NCBI GenBank assembly: GCA_907163375.1
Contig: CAJQUW010011508.1
Span: 496,001-560,000, forward strand
Direction of reading: 5' to 3'
DNA: 64,000 nucleotides
Origin: Prostheceraeus crozeri
Taxonomy: Eukaryota > Platyhelminthes > Polycladida > Euryleptidae
Part shown: one piece after another, positions 21,360 through 34,835 of the stretch
How the letters are laid out: every line of letters starts with the position of its first letter
Numbering within the stretch: the stretch's first letter is position 1
The notes under the pieces: generated by a model
What the model was told of the DNA's origin: nothing
The model's database searches: none
What the model saw: the letters and a program-made list of their open reading frames with translations, nothing else
Made by a program: the position numbers and the translations under genes

Positions 21360-23241
21360 ACAAGATGCTATTTGAAAATAGAACAGATGTAGATGCAATC
21401 ACTCAGAAAAAGTGTTTGTATCGAATATGAAAAATGCCGATAATTGTTAATTGTATCACATATATTTAGTGTTAATGAATGCACTTTCGTGAAACATTTA
21501 GTCTAATTTCAAAATGCTGTAGTTGCTCAAATTGCTATCAAAATTGTTAACTATTCACTATGCAAGAATATTCATTATCACCATAAAAGGAATTCTTTTT
21601 TTTCATCAAAGTGCATTGCGATAGTCACAGTGATATCTTAGCTGTCAAGACAGCTATTTTCTATTCGATATCAAAGTCATCAACCGTGATAATTAGTTTG
21701 AATTGCGCATGCTTATTCTTAGAACTTGCTATTTATCTGACGTTGCACTTCACTACAGCGCAATATGCACCAGGATAAGATGAAGATGACAGGAAGTGAA
21801 ACTCCAGGCTACGACAATCGTTGTCGAAAGATTTATTTTCTTGCCAGGCATGCTCGTGAGATGCAACGGGAATGTCTATTCACTTAGTGTTGGTCGTGTC
21901 ATGTGCAATCAAAATCAGATTCGCTACACTTACTTCAAAATAGATAAGACTGGAAAAGTGACTCTGGGCACGCGAATTCCATGGATTTACATTGAAAATT
22001 CATATAAATAGAATTTTGAAAAAGTATGAATAAGTGTCTGGTCTCTGAGGACTTCACTTTCAGATTTGACCTGATCTGTGAGATTTGCAGATGTGTTCGG
22101 CGTTTCTTTCACTTGTAGGTCATTTAATCACCTGAAGGGGCAAAGTAGGAAATGTGTGTCTAGTTGTATCACGATCATTTTCTGATTTTTGTAAAATATA
22201 GGATTATTAATAGAAAAAAATTAACAAGGAATTGTACTCATGTAAATGGTTCAATCAAACTAACTTTTATAATTCAGCCATCTCCAATTTTTTGTCGCGA
22301 ATCAGTGATAGTTCAAGAGAATTTTGTTGTTCCCTTCATTATCTTCAGGACATTCGACTTCACTTCATAAAAGTTGACGTCTTTAAGCCGGTCATCGAAG
22401 TGGCCAGTCATGCGGAAATTGTTTTTTCTTAGAGGGCCGGGTAGCTCACGGGGCTGACTGGGCCTGAAATTTCATTTCCATTCACTTCTGAAGATGATAA
22501 TGCGACATAATAATACAACCCTAAGTGTAAATCATGGAATTCAAATATATTTCTTATATTTGATATACAAAATTTATATTTGATATATTTGGCGGAATCT
22601 GCAAAGCATAAACAATTTCAAAAATGCTATAATGCACGTGTGGTGCTCTGAAATCGGATAATGTTGATATAAAACTTGTATTCACAGCATGCCAAGTCAG
22701 ATTTATGCAGTTGTTCAACACGATAGTCAGCCGTGCAAGTCACTCCCGGCGTATAAAATATAAATGAAAGTATCACAATTTGAAAATAAAACTGTTCGCA
22801 TTAATCAATTTCAAATCTAAAATAAAATAATTCATTCTTGATTATGAGCCCGGAATTCTGAAGCATAATTGATTCACTATGAATTATATTTGTGACCTTC
22901 TTCTGAAATATTAAGTCTGTTTCATAATTATAAATGATGTTAACTGGATAATCTTCGTCGCAATAGCATGGTACCATAGAGATGTTAAAGTGTAGATATC
23001 AATAATTTGGATATCACAATCTGGGTTATTAGCGCAATACTGAAGCAGATGGTTGATTCGATGCTTGAATCTAAATGTAGAGATATGTACGTGCAGAAAA
23101 TGATGTAGATGCCATGAAGTGCGTTAGTCAACTCAGTTAAGATATTGATTATTTTTGATACCTCGACAACTTTAAGCACGGATTTTTTAATTCAATATTT
23201 CAACAAAAATTATCATATTCGTTCAAGGTGGACATTGTATA
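21360..23241. other. No gene seen
   Basis: AT-rich DNA with no supported exon. A short GGGCCGGGTAGCTCACGGGG at about 22435-22455 has an A-box-like core (TAGCTCACGGG) and may be a worn SINE head. Confidence 0.4.
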
Positions 23242-23455
23242 TCTTTATTCTTATTTTCGGACAGTACCACCCAAGAAACTGAAAACTACAATTTTTGCGA
23301 GGCACCTTTCGTCTGATCAATCAGACACCTTCAGGCGTAATCATTAAGCGCATCAATTACACCTGAAGATGTCTGATTGATCAGACGAAAGGTGTCTCGC
23401 GAAAATTGTAGTTTTCAATTTCTTGGTTGCTACTGTCCGAAAATAAGAGTGAAGA
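23242..23455. mobile_element. Fold-back (palindromic) element, 214 bp
   Basis: Two arms of about 104 bp (23242-23345 and 23352-23455) are reverse complements with few mismatches and almost no loop between them. Shared core motifs include ATTTTCGGACAGTA, GAAAACTACAATTTT and CTTTCGTCTGATCAATCAGA. It has no coding capacity. The form is that of a fold-back element or a very short-looped MITE; its family and target duplication are not clear. Confidence 0.85.
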
Positions 23456-25954
23456 AACTATCATCTTGTGATAATGACAGCCAATACCAATAAAATATGT
23501 GACACTTCACTGAATTCATTGACAATTGGACCATACGACAATAGGATAACAAGACACCCAAGCATGTTTGTCTTGAGAAACAATTGTCACGGTAATGACA
23601 TCGTGATTCATTTCTCGCCTGTTTATCGCTCACCACTGTCTTCTGCGTCCAATTGTCCAAATAGTCAATATGTTCCCTTCAACATCTGTGGGTTGATCGC
23701 TTCAAGAAATAAAGGATCACTTCCGCGAAATTTCAGAAAAGGCACCACATACTTTGAGCTGTTGAAAGAACTAAGTATCACCTTCACTTGACAATGTTGC
23801 TACAATAGTGTCGCAAGTTTTTGTGTGAGAATAAAAGACATTTATTCTTTTCATTAAAAGTGGTAGTTCTGTCTACGAGAAACATGAAACTTAACAAACA
23901 AAAAATAGCATCAGTACATAGTACATGGTAATTACGATGAACATATAGTTTAGCAGGAATAAAAGTTTTTGCGTGAGAATTGTGTACAATTGCCAAATTT
24001 GAACTACGTTTTGTAGATTTCTTTGCGCGTGCTTTCATCAAGCGCATGATGTTCGCCCTCACAATATGGCCTGATTATTCTTTAAAATGTGACCCGATCG
24101 CTTTCTTGTTCCCCCTGCTAACTTCGTTGCGGAGAGGATAGTTGGAATATCAAAGCTATAGTCTACTGTATCAAGAAAAATTAGATATGTACAAGTGGTT
24201 TCAGTTTCCTGAAACCGAAGAGAAATCATTTTTTTTTTGCTTCCTTACGCTAGTTGATATTCCTGCAACATAACGATGTTAGGTCATGTTTAGGGGAAGA
24301 ACGGTTAAATCAGACGAAGTAACGTTGGTGAAAGCCTGTTGATGACCTAAGGCATAGACAATCGTCAAAAATGATAGAGACTCACCAAGCAACAATCCTA
24401 ACCCATAATGACTTCTCTTCGAAAACAATGTCTTAAAAAGGATTGGTGAGTAATTATAACTCCTGCATGGAAATATGAAATTGTGGCTTTCAAATTAAGA
24501 GTTGGATGCTTTACTTTGACATGAGAAAGCGAGTGAAATGAACTCATGCAGCTCTGTTTTGAGTATCCAGTTAATGTTTTTATAGAGTGAATTGAATAGT
24601 CAATAATGGAACTGTCATGTTTAATTTATGCTCATGTACATGAACAAATAAAATGTCAGTTACTGAGAGACAGTTAGTAAACTGCTTCAAATCTGATATA
24701 GACTGACGCCCAAAGACGAGAACGGATCATCAAATTCTCAGTTCTTTTATTTATAGGCATGAGATTATGCTTCATTCAAAAATAATGTACTCCAATATAT
24801 GTAATTTTCATTCCATGCTTCACAATTTATCATATTCGTTCCCTAACAATATCTATGAAAATCAGGCTTATGAGTTGAAGAAACAAAAGGATGATTGACG
24901 TCCATATTTCATGAAACAAAGCAGCCTTAGTAAAATTCCAAAACTCGGTGATGGGCAAAGCTATGTCATAAAAGATAATTTTGTCAATATACTTTTACAT
25001 CTTCATCCCAGATACAAAAATTTGACAAATATTTGATAAAATATAGCAAAATTGGAAAATTTTCCGAGATTTAGGTTTAGGGTGTGCTTGTTGTCTTCAA
25101 TTTTTGATGACTTGATTTTAATCTTAACAATTAAGGATTCACGTTAAAATATGTAAGACGGAATGACCTAATATGAAAGGTGCATTTATAATTAAACTGA
25201 GACTGAGAACTTCTTTGATATATTGTCTGATTATTTGGATTAAACAAAGAATCTCGTTTTCATAAATCTCATTATCTGATTCCATCTACTAGAAATATAC
25301 TGAGATATTGAATTATAAATTCAACTCACCAGCCATGGGAAGTAATAAAGAGTGCATCGAATATTAGTGTCCCATTACCTGCATTTTTTATTATCTAGAA
25401 AATGAATCAGATAGCTATTCGTGTACAACAGCTCTCTTCAGTATTTGACTCAGATAGTATTATGGAAAGCAATCGTAGTTCCCAGAAAATCATCTGCGAA
25501 ACATCCATGCATAAAAGATGTCTTCAGCAAGAATAATGGTTTTATAATAAATAATTATACAGGGGTCTCACTCGGCAAAAAATTAAAGAAAGCAAGAAAT
25601 TTGAGATAGTGGCAAAAAATAGCATGAAATGTAAAAATGACAAAAAATTCGGGAATTTCTACCAGTAGTAGTAATCAAGTGGTAATTTTGTTGATGGTTC
25701 AACAGAATTGAGCCTAACTGTAAAATCAAAAAATGCAAATATTTCGAAACACCTACTTTCATCTCAGCCATCATTTACTTCGTTCGGATGCTGTCGTCAT
25801 CAAACAGCAATTCAGATCCAAATCAAGGACACAAATGAGAACTATCTTTTGTTTAAAGGCGAGCTAATCACCTTATGCTTCAATATATTAATGTATATTG
25901 AATCTTTAATCAGCTTAATGTCTGAGCCTTGGATGCCCTGGAAATCACCTAAAT
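23456..25954. other. No gene seen
   Basis: No defensible exon or RNA gene. A possible hAT-like terminus CAGGGGTCTCACTC lies at 25560. Confidence 0.4.
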
Positions 25955-26245
25955 TAAGCGATCTTAGCTCAGCTGCTGGAGCGATAGTTCTAGACTGGAG
26001 TCGTGAGTTTGTGTACCACCAGCCGCACATCTTTTGCGCGGCTATTGTTTATCTCATTTCATTTTTATTGTTAATTTCATTTGCGATATGGCTTCAGATG
26101 CTTTAATAGCCATCAATCCCCTCTACTGGTCTTAATTTCGGCAGTCAAATATGACAAACTATTTCTTCACTGATCATAATTGCAATGACAACTGATTTGT
26201 AGAGACAATGGTCCTGCCAATTGACATCCGTCGCATGTAAACGGT
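25955..26245 (+). mobile_element. tRNA-derived SINE, family 2, copy A
   Basis: The head TTAGCTCAGCTGCTGGAGCG (A box) is followed by GTCGTGAGTTTGTGTACCACC (B-box region, diverged), much like a tRNA gene with its 3' stem lost. The body GTTTATCTCATTTCATTTTT, then TTTGCGATATGGCTTCAGAT, is shared with 62603-62857 to the right. The copy ends near CATCCGTCGCATGTAA. It is followed within about 20 bp by an opposite-strand SINE of family 1. Confidence 0.75.
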
Positions 26246-26267
26246 CGGAACAAATACATATTAGAAA

Positions 26268-26436
26268 TGACGCTTTAACGTCATTGCTCTCCACTGGGAA
26301 TTGGCCGGTGCTGATCGCGTTGTAGTGCTTTTAGTCCAGATGCCCATCCTGCCGACTTCCAATTGCACTTTCAGGGCTCAACTTGTAGATCAAAGATCGC
26401 CTGGGCAAGCATTTAACCACTGTGCAACGGAAACTA
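26268..26436 (-). mobile_element. tRNA-derived SINE, family 1, copy 2
   Basis: Same family as 21176-21359, more diverged in the head (TTGCACAGTGGTTAAATGC) but with the shared GGATGGGCATCTGGACTAAA and a TGACGTTAAAGCGTCA tail. It is read leftward and abuts the family 2 SINE, tail toward tail. Confidence 0.75.
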
Positions 26437-29400
26437 CTGAAGTGCCTTATAAAGTGACTAAGCATTCATGTCTGCATAATGATTGTAGGTCTATTTCATT
26501 TCAAACTTTTTCTATTTTGTCAAAGACTTTTCAATCTCGTGAATTATTTTGCAGCACTTTTTGTGATGTCCAAGATATAAGAGGAAATAGAAATAGCTTC
26601 ACGTTCCGTAATTCTTAATGGCTATTTAGATCAAAACTATCAGACCATGAAGTGTCGTCAATATATATATATTTTGCAGTTGTTTCTGTCATTATGGAGC
26701 AGTGTTATGAAATAAAAGATTGTCGGTCTGAGACCCCTTGCTTCGGCAAAATGTTATGCGGCTACTTTCTCCAGATATCAGCCTGTATTCTCAAGGATAT
26801 TAAAAAAAGCTAGAAATAATGTTATAAAATGTTGATTATCATTTTTATCACTAATTCAAGCGTGCGAAGTCCGAGCAACTGAAACTGAGATGTATTTAAA
26901 CTATTAAAATACTTAAATTATTCATTGAATAATTTAAGTCCTTTAGTGCTCCCTCTGATTTAATTTGATATTCCAGCGATCGTTTAAAAGCATGTATTTG
27001 CGTGCTTTAAGGTTGCTCAGTGCCGCATTTCTGCGAATAGTAGCCACGAATCTCGACCTTTTGACAATTCTTTGTTTACGCATTTATCTATACGGGCCCC
27101 TGCCGGTCCGAATGTCACAATACACAAGTACGTCTCTGCTGTATTGAAACAATGCTATCGATTTCCACATCTTTTAGTGAGCACATAGACGAGTTTTAGT
27201 TCAATATGAATGCCGCAATAGAACATACACTGTAGACTGTGATGCAGCTATCTATGTGGAGTTGAAAACTATAAAAGAGACATGCAGGACCGGAGAAAAC
27301 TTAGCCTAGGCCAGCCGACTTTATTTTATCTCGAGCAAAGCCACAAACGGGATGAAGAATGCCCAGCCAGCCGTGGCTAAGCCGGTTTTAGCCGACTCAG
27401 TTAAGTAGCATGTTTTTTCTTCACACATTGAGGAAAATCGACCTAAATCTGGTGACAGAAAGTCAGACTCATCAGACTAATTACACATCAGATAATATTT
27501 CACGCTGTCACGAGTCCTGTTGGGTCTGTGAACGGGCTGCAGAGCAGCAGCATGGAAGTCCGATCGCCTGGACCAATTTATAAGAGTGATCCCATAGTCT
27601 AAATCAATCATGTCGAAGTAATTCATCCAATGCGACTCTATAACAAGGATTAGACGAGTTTCCTTATATAACTCCCTCATATCGCATATATTCTACAATT
27701 ATGAACGAACCACATCACAGGCAAAGTCATTGATGGAAGGGGGGCTGAGATGAATAACGAGATTGTAATCACGTTTTAATGATGGCTTATATGAAAAAAG
27801 AGCTAGGTGTAAAAGTATGCAGCTTGCAGAGTTCATGCAATTGGATACCTTGAGATATCTCTGATGGAAAACAGGTTGTGTAGATTTGGTGAATTTTCCA
27901 GTACTGGCAGAATAAGTCAAGATAGATAGGCCATGATTCTATTTGAGGCGTAATTTGTACTCCAATATTTTGTGGATATAACCACATTATTAGGTATAGA
28001 TTCTTGATGATATAGTACTACCCACGAAATATTTGAATAGCAGCAAGGCGTATCTATTTTAACTAAAACTAATGAACATCAAGAATGATGCTTAAGGAAA
28101 ACTACAAATCCCTGGTAGAATTGCTTTGAATACTTGTCTCGCAGATAGTCAAAAGGACTCTGAGATATTTGGAAAAGCCGCTAGCATTAAAAACATTTAA
28201 AAATATGAATTGAAAAGTTCCACTATATACTCAGTGATGCATCTGTTGCTCTATTGTCTCGGTTGAATATCAAATTGATAGTTTTAGGTCGGCTAATTTC
28301 AGCTAATTGACTAAAATGAGCTTTGAAAATTAAAGATCAGTTGAACAGTAACTTTAAACACTGATAAGTCACAGTCACAAAAATGCCCAACAAACTTTCT
28401 ATGAGTTGGATAGCCATTTTTCATAGCAACTTCCGCTACTATTCGAAGAAGTACGATACTTGAAAACTAAGTGATTGAAAGTTCACATTAGGATTATGCT
28501 AAGAATGCAATTTTAATATAAAGAGATGTGACATATAGCGGCAAACATTACTTATTGTATTTTTTCATGCTGCTATTCCATTATCATAATTTTAAAGGAA
28601 TAACAAGTGGCAAAAAATTGTTCGCCGACCCTAGCAAGACAAAGTGGCAAAAATCCATAATTTTAGAGTAAGACCCTTGCTTATGTTCGAATCGCCTAAG
28701 AAGCAACATCGTCAGGTCTTATAAGATTTTTTATCAATTTATCTTGTAGATACTAACTCAAGGCTGTCACTTTGTAAACTTCATATGTCACGAAGATGTA
28801 TATTAAAGCAACTATAAAAATATGGGAAAATATGTCAATTGTGGAGGACATTGTCTAATTTCTGTTATTACAATGCGGAATTTTCGTTTTGTGGTCCAAC
28901 GCGGCAGTACGGCTCATTTAAAACGCATTCATGAATTACACCGTCGTAAGACTTAGATGAACTTTATTTAAATCTCAGCTCGAAGAGGAATGCTTGAGGA
29001 GGATTGTGCAACAAAGTTGAATGAAATAGACCACAGGAAATTCAGTAATTTGATCAATTTAATTAAGTAATTAATTGATAATTGAGTTTCACATAATTAT
29101 TACTCTGCCGTATATGCCTTATCTTCACCAAGACAAGTACTTTGTGCTGATTTGATTATATTGTTAATCCGATAATTGTTGCATTCTCTGTTTTCTACGA
29201 CTGTGTTTGGTATCATGTTAGATGATACACTTCTAAATGGTTTTCTATCAAAATATTTTATAATTTATATTATTCTTTGACTCGACAAATATAGGCTTTC
29301 ATTTGTAAAAATGCACAAGAACTCATTATGGGGAGAACTAGTCGACCAAATAATTGTCCTTATTGGTAAACATGCACGGATGAGCAATGTATCAATTATG

Positions 29401-30868
29401 TATGTTTAGACAACTTAGGTCTGGTGATAGTTATGATTGAAAGAAGACGCAACTTGCGCTCTTAAACTTCCAACGAAATTTTTTCGTGGGTTTCCAGTTC
29501 CACTCGCAACACAGCAAAAAAGCGAGTACCGAGACTTTCAGAACTAAGTTGGAGCCAGCTATTAAAGAATTGTATCCTGATTTTGATGCCATCTTTAATA
29601 GAATATATTGGTATGCCGGTTACCTGGACTGTCTGCACAGTCTACAGTCTAGCTTGGATGTAAATACTGTAGCTGTTAGGTGGTTGTTTTATCTACTGAT
29701 AACAAGCTAACAACAGCCTTGAGGTACATAAAGATTTTCCGGAAATTTCATGACGGCAGTACATACGCAATTTTACGAAAATCAGGACAGAAATTTCTCT
29801 GACGTCTTTTTGTAGAATCGAAAAGAAAAACATAGTCAAAGAATACGAGGAACTATCAATTTGCGTAATGTTCGAATTTGAGAATCTATATTTACTTGGA
29901 CATTGAAACGATTGTCATGTGCGAAGTTATAAGCAATTTGTGATAAATATGAAATTCCTTTCATTTTCATATTTTTTGTTCATCATTTTTAGCGTTGACT
30001 CCAGGCACTTTTCTGACAACAGTGAGTTTCCTCAATCAACGTGCTTAAGTGGATTTTATAGCTGTCTTTCTCTCGAGTGCTGAGAAATTGCTGTCGTACA
30101 GATTCTGACAAAGGTGATAATTTGTTTCCAAGATCCTCTTGTTGCTTTTAATGACTCTGACTCTCAAATCTAATGAAGCATGTTAAAATGTCATGAGCAT
30201 CAGCAGAAATCCGTCATTTCCTTTAACTTTTCAGTATAACCTTACGATGCTGTCTAATGTCTAAAGTCAGTTATTGAAACTACAGTACTGTCAAATAAGT
30301 GCGATATATTTTGATTTTCGGAAATAAAAGTTCATTTGTCAAGCAATCTTCTCGTAATCATAAAAACAGATATAAACGTGGATGAGGAACAGGTTTAATC
30401 AGGGTCACGTTTGTAGCATGACTTTTTATAAATAAAAGCAAATGCATTTGAGCATTTTATATGGTTGTGGCATGCACAGATGTGAAGAAATGAAATTAAC
30501 TGATAATTGATGAATGCTAACTGCTAAACACATTTATTTTTTGAAAATTTCGAAGACGGGGTCAACTCAAATATGTTGAAGAGCCATCCGTGTCTTGGTT
30601 AATTTAGCACAAAAACAAATGCCTATAGCAGTTTTATTGAATTGACAAAGACGTGGTCGAAAGCTCTTCAATATAATTTATTATTGAACTCGTCATCGTT
30701 TTTTTTTGAAAAACCAAGTGATTCTGTCAACGTTGAACCGAATTGAAAAATACAGGGAAGTCAAAGAAAATTTTATTTGCTTTTAATGGGACATCTATTA
30801 TAAATTGCAATAAAATTCACCAACAAACGGTTATAAACATGGGCAAAGATGCTACTTACAAGTCGCGC
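26437..30868. other. No gene seen
   Basis: Over 4 kb without a supported gene. A frame at 29486-29710 (74 codons) has protein-like composition but no recognised family and no start context. Repeated GTGGCAAAAA motifs lie at 28607 and 28644. Confidence 0.4.
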
Positions 30869-31660
30869 TTACAACAGCGACTCAAATTGTGCAACTTCCT
30901 GCTGAATGCAAAGAGAGCAGGGTCGAACAATTGAGTCATAGGCCTTCCGACAGTCGTCAGATGTAAAAGTAGTCATTTCCTCTCGAATGTAGGTTGTCAG
31001 TTCCCTCGCATTTCTTGGCAGTCGCGCATACACTTGGTCTATTAGGGCTCCCCAGAGGAATAAGTCGCAGACAATAAGGTCTGGAGAACGGGGTGCCCAT
31101 TCAACGGGTCCTCTTCGACCAATCCACCGACCCGTCAGATTTTCGTCGATGACTCTTCGAGATGCGTTGCTGCAGTAGGAAAGGGCTCAGTCTTGTTCAT
31201 AGCATCTTTTCTGGTTTTTGTTTCGTCGTAAGAAAGGAATAATATGCGGCTTCAGAACATTGCAGTACCGGTCACTGTTCATCGTTTTCTCACTGATGTC
31301 GTAACTCAGCACTCCATTATGGTCTATCATGGCCCATACAGTGACGGATCTCTGGTGATGAAGCTTTTCGACGAAAACTTAAGGGTTCTCATTGCTCCAG
31401 TAGTGCAGATTATATCTATTCACAGTCGCGTTCACATGGACGACGGCTTCATCGGAAAACACTATTCAGAGATGGAATTGAGGATGGTGGTCACAATGTT
31501 GAGAAATCCATCGACAAAATTCGAGATGACGGTCATGATCGTCATCAGAGAGTTACTGGACGAAGGTTGGCTTATAGGTATGATAATTTTTCCTGTGAAG
31601 ACAACGAACGACGCTACTTTGAAGAAGCTCCCTGCGTGCTACTAATATGACACCGAGAAA
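30869..31660 (-). mobile_element. mariner-like (IS630 superfamily) transposase relic
   Basis: Leftward translation gives VFSDEAVVHVNATVNRYNLHYW (first catalytic Asp), SVTVWAMIDHNGVLSY, CYEQD (second Asp), then TGRWIGRRGPVEWAPRSPDL with VCDLFLWG (third Asp), and a C-terminal ending QFESLL before a stop at 30869-30871. This is the widespread animal Tc1/mariner family with 'EWPPRSPDLxPxDFxLWG'. Several stops and frame changes make it dead. A candidate right terminus on this strand is TA-CAGGGAAGTC at 30751, but no matching opposite terminus was found. Confidence 0.85.
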
Positions 31661-33581
31661 CGTTCCGGTCGTCTTCAATTATCAAGCAACCCTAGATAAT
31701 TCTCAATAACCCTTATCGTGAATCGCGATTAGTCATGAACACTCTTCAATTGGTGAACAAGGTTAATAATTGTCGGAGAAACACACTGTGAAAAAATCAT
31801 TGTTAAACAAAAGCGATATCGACAAAACCACGAAAAAATAGTACGATGATTCGATGAATTTTACGAGTGCTTGTTGACTAAAGCATTTATTGCCTGTCAT
31901 CTAGTTACATTGTATTCTATTATTGAATTTCTACGCTGATCAACATATTGTTGGGCATGCTTCATCTACAATCATTTGTTGAAAGGACGGTATGGTATAA
32001 CATTTGCTTATATCAGTTTCTGGAAAAATGCCAAATTTCTTTAGAATGCATGATTTATCACAGAAATTAATTGCATTGTTTTCTCCCCGTTATCAACTAA
32101 TCATTTACGAAAATTCAATGATCGTGAAAGTCTCTCCCATGTCGTTAAATTCTATTCCTTCCGTTTCATTTTATGGCGTTTTTCTGAAACAGGAGGAGAA
32201 AGAGAGTTGATGTCAGGATTGAGAATGTGAAGATCAAAGAAAAGGAGGCTGAGGTTCGCTTCTTGCTATGCTGCGTCAAAAGGCCTCATCGTCTTTGTTT
32301 TCGAATATGTTTTCTGCTGTTCTCTGTTTGACTAGAACAATCAACCCTCCATTCAGTCAGCCTGCCTCGAGGTTCGGCCTTGTTTGATGTATAACACAGC
32401 GGAATATTAAGATTGGCAGACTTGGAGATTCCTATTATTGGACAAGGAAGTTACTGCGGTATGTTTCTTGAGGATTATAGTGATGATAAGGTCACACGGA
32501 ATAATCTGCGGAGCAAAATTTCAATCCCAGGACATTTATGTATATCTCGACGACGAGCTTTCTTTCCCTCCCACGGGATATAATTCCTGATTGACAGACT
32601 TCATAACATGAAAATAGGGAAATGTTTTGAATGGACAACTTTGTTTTTGTGGTGAGATTTAGCGAAATCGAGGAGTTTTGGCATACGCAGGCTAGCAAAA
32701 TGTGTGTTTTAAAGCCTTGATTAAAATTTCAAATGGCATTGCCCAGTCTGAATTCACTGTTTTTCTATAGCATCATTTCGCCTAATTATTCTAACGAATG
32801 TAATAAATACAGATTATAAATTTGCGATTATTTATTGCCTTTTTTTCTTGGCTGTCGCTAGTCCATGAGCATTCATGCACAGACATAAAGTAAATAAAGA
32901 GGAAAATATTCATAGATGTCTTCTTTAGTATATCATTAAAATAATTTGCTGAAGACATCAGCTTCTCGCAACGCTTTGGCTCAAAGTTTCATTGCAATAT
33001 TATCATTCTCTGAAAGGTTTTTAATCGAATAAGTCTTGAATTAGTCCGCTGCTCGCCTGTAAGCAATTCGCTGTTAAAGATATTGATATCAGCTCTGAAT
33101 CCAAAAAACATGTGGGACCGAGCCGTTGGTCGTTAGTCGCTGTATGCGAATAATGTCAGAATCAAAATTGCGATCGCTTTATTTCGGAAATACATAATGG
33201 GTTTTCTCTGTTAGCAACTTGTACAGATTCGCAATTTCAGAATTAGTGTGCAATATGCTATCAACATCTTCCGGACCTTTGTCCCTCACTTCCTAAAATG
33301 TATCGGATTGCAATGAAATTGTGCTGAATATTTCTGAAGGCCTTTTGTGATGTGTCAAAGAAGTATCGGCTACATTAGGCAGCATGTTCCTACTTCTTTG
33401 AATCTACATGAATCAAGATCTAATCTACATCAGATTTTGGATTTTTGTTGGACACTATGTATACCTGTATATTATGACTTCAATATTTTTGCTGTGAGTT
33501 TATAATAGTCAATATACCGCAGAATTCTCCATGTGAGCTTGTACTTGAACATGATCCGAACGTGGTTCAGATGTATAAAGT
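31661..33581. other. No gene seen
   Basis: No supported exon. This may be intron of the P-type ATPase gene, whose exon begins at 33802. Confidence 0.35.
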
Positions 33582-33676
33582 GAAAAAAATATATATATTA
33601 TTATATATATTAATATAATATATATCTATAATCTATACTATATATTATAATATATAGTATTAGATAAAAAAATATA
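33582..33676. repeat. TA-rich low-complexity tract
   Basis: About 95 bp of TATAT, ATTATA and similar runs, able to form many alternative hairpins. It looks like a simple microsatellite region. Confidence 0.8.
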
Positions 33677-33801
33677 CACGAGATATCAAATTTAGTAGTT
33701 GACAAGCATGGAAATGTATTAGTGAAAAATGTGTTCGCATCAAAGAGAACAAATGTAGAAACCTGTCTGTATTGTACGATATCTATCTTATTCGTTTACA
33801 G

Positions 33802-34035
33802 GTATTACCTGGAGAAAAAATTCCAGTGGATGCGCGTGTTGTAAGAGGCAAATCAAGCTGTGATGAATCTCTGATCACCGGTGAATCAATGCCTGTTGTG
33901 AAAGAAGAAGGCAGTGATGTAATTGGAGGGTCCATCAACGAGCATGGCATGCTTATCATTCAGGCAACTCATGTTGGCACAGATTCGGCTTTGGCGCAGA
34001 TTGTGAAATTGGTTGAGGATGCACAGACCTCCAAG
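33802..34035 (+). CDS. One internal exon of a copper-transporting P1B-type ATPase (ATP7-like)
   Basis: A 234-bp, phase-0 exon of 78 codons with acceptor TTCGTTTACAG before it and donor GTAATA after it. It encodes [14 protein letters not shown] ... [13 protein letters not shown] ... IGGSINEHG ... [15 protein letters not shown], the actuator domain with the TGES loop of copper pumps such as ATP7A/ATP7B, which export or load copper at the Golgi. It contains no stop and looks functional. The neighbouring exons (upstream membrane segment; downstream 'APIQQLAD' and the DKTG motif) were not found in this window. They may lie beyond large introns, or this may be a copied exon. Confidence 0.85.
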
Positions 34036-34617
34036 GTAATACTTACATGCGAATATTTCTGTTGAGCTCTTCAAAGTATAGCATGCAAGAAGTTGTACAC
34101 TATATAGAATTCAGTATTCCTGAGCAGCATTTAATCGAGTTAGCACAATATTCAATATCTATTAGTGTCCAAAAATCTGAAACATTGACAACGCAATAGT
34201 TTCAAAAAATTTCGTAAATGTGATTTCAAATCGTTTACAAAATGTAAGATTTGTTGATGCTTTCTCCCTGCTGTTTTCCTGAAATACTTCGAAATTCATA
34301 AATTAATGCTACATAGTCTTCCGACGCACAGAAATTATATAGTACTATTCAAAATGAATTTTGCCGGTCTACTCTTTTCAATGATATACACGATGCAAAC
34401 TGCGTGATACGTGGCAAATGTGATTTCAATAAAACTTTATGCCAAACTAAATAGTACCAATGATAAATATACTAAATATACCTATGAAATAGTGCCAAAC
34501 TGCGTGGTACTATCTCATAGCGTCATGTCGGACGCGGTGCGGTCCCGCGCGTCTCTCTGTGAACAGCCCCATAGGTTTATTAAGGTTCTGAATGAAAATT
34601 CTGACGCTTGACGAGCC

Positions 34618-34835
34618 GCGCCGCGTCCAGTGGGAATGGATCTTAAGGCACCTAAAGCCAAGAAGCCGAAGACTGAAAACAGGGCTACAACCTCCAAGAA
34701 GAAGGTTGCAGCTAAACCCAAGTAGGCCAATGCATTAATCAAGAAGCCTGTCGCTAAAAGCCAGCTTTCAAGAAGCCCAAGATCCCTAAGAAGTCGAAGA
34801 ACACTCCTAAGAAGGAAGCAGCACCCAAAAAAAGT
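34618..34835 (+). pseudogene. Histone H1-like C-terminal tail, degenerate
   Basis: A lysine/alanine/proline-rich frame begins around LKAPKAKKPKTE and continues TTSKKKVAAKPK. It then meets a stop, and a little later a frame change, after which KKPKIPKKSKNTPKKE follows. This composition is that of the C-terminal domain of linker histone H1. No globular winged-helix domain is visible upstream; the 34510-34617 DNA is GC-richer but does not translate to it. It probably is a pseudogene piece of a host H1 gene. A lysine-rich unrelated protein is the alternative. Confidence 0.5.

Noticed and set aside
27477-27680. Possible LINE tail on the minus strand
   Set aside because: It lacks the conserved W-N-x-L-P or W-F-G-H blocks seen in the accepted LINE ends.
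29486-29710. 74-codon protein-like frame
   Set aside because: No recognised family, no start or splice context, no second supporting exon.
31244-31645. 133-codon frame on the plus strand
   Set aside because: It is antisense to the mariner-like transposase relic, whose motifs read clearly on the minus strand.
33582-33676. Palindromic TA tract as a functional hairpin or origin
   Set aside because: Low-complexity TA runs form such palindromes by composition alone.
34515-34742. 75-codon minus-strand frame
   Set aside because: It is antisense to the lysine-rich H1-like stretch and owes its openness to that composition.
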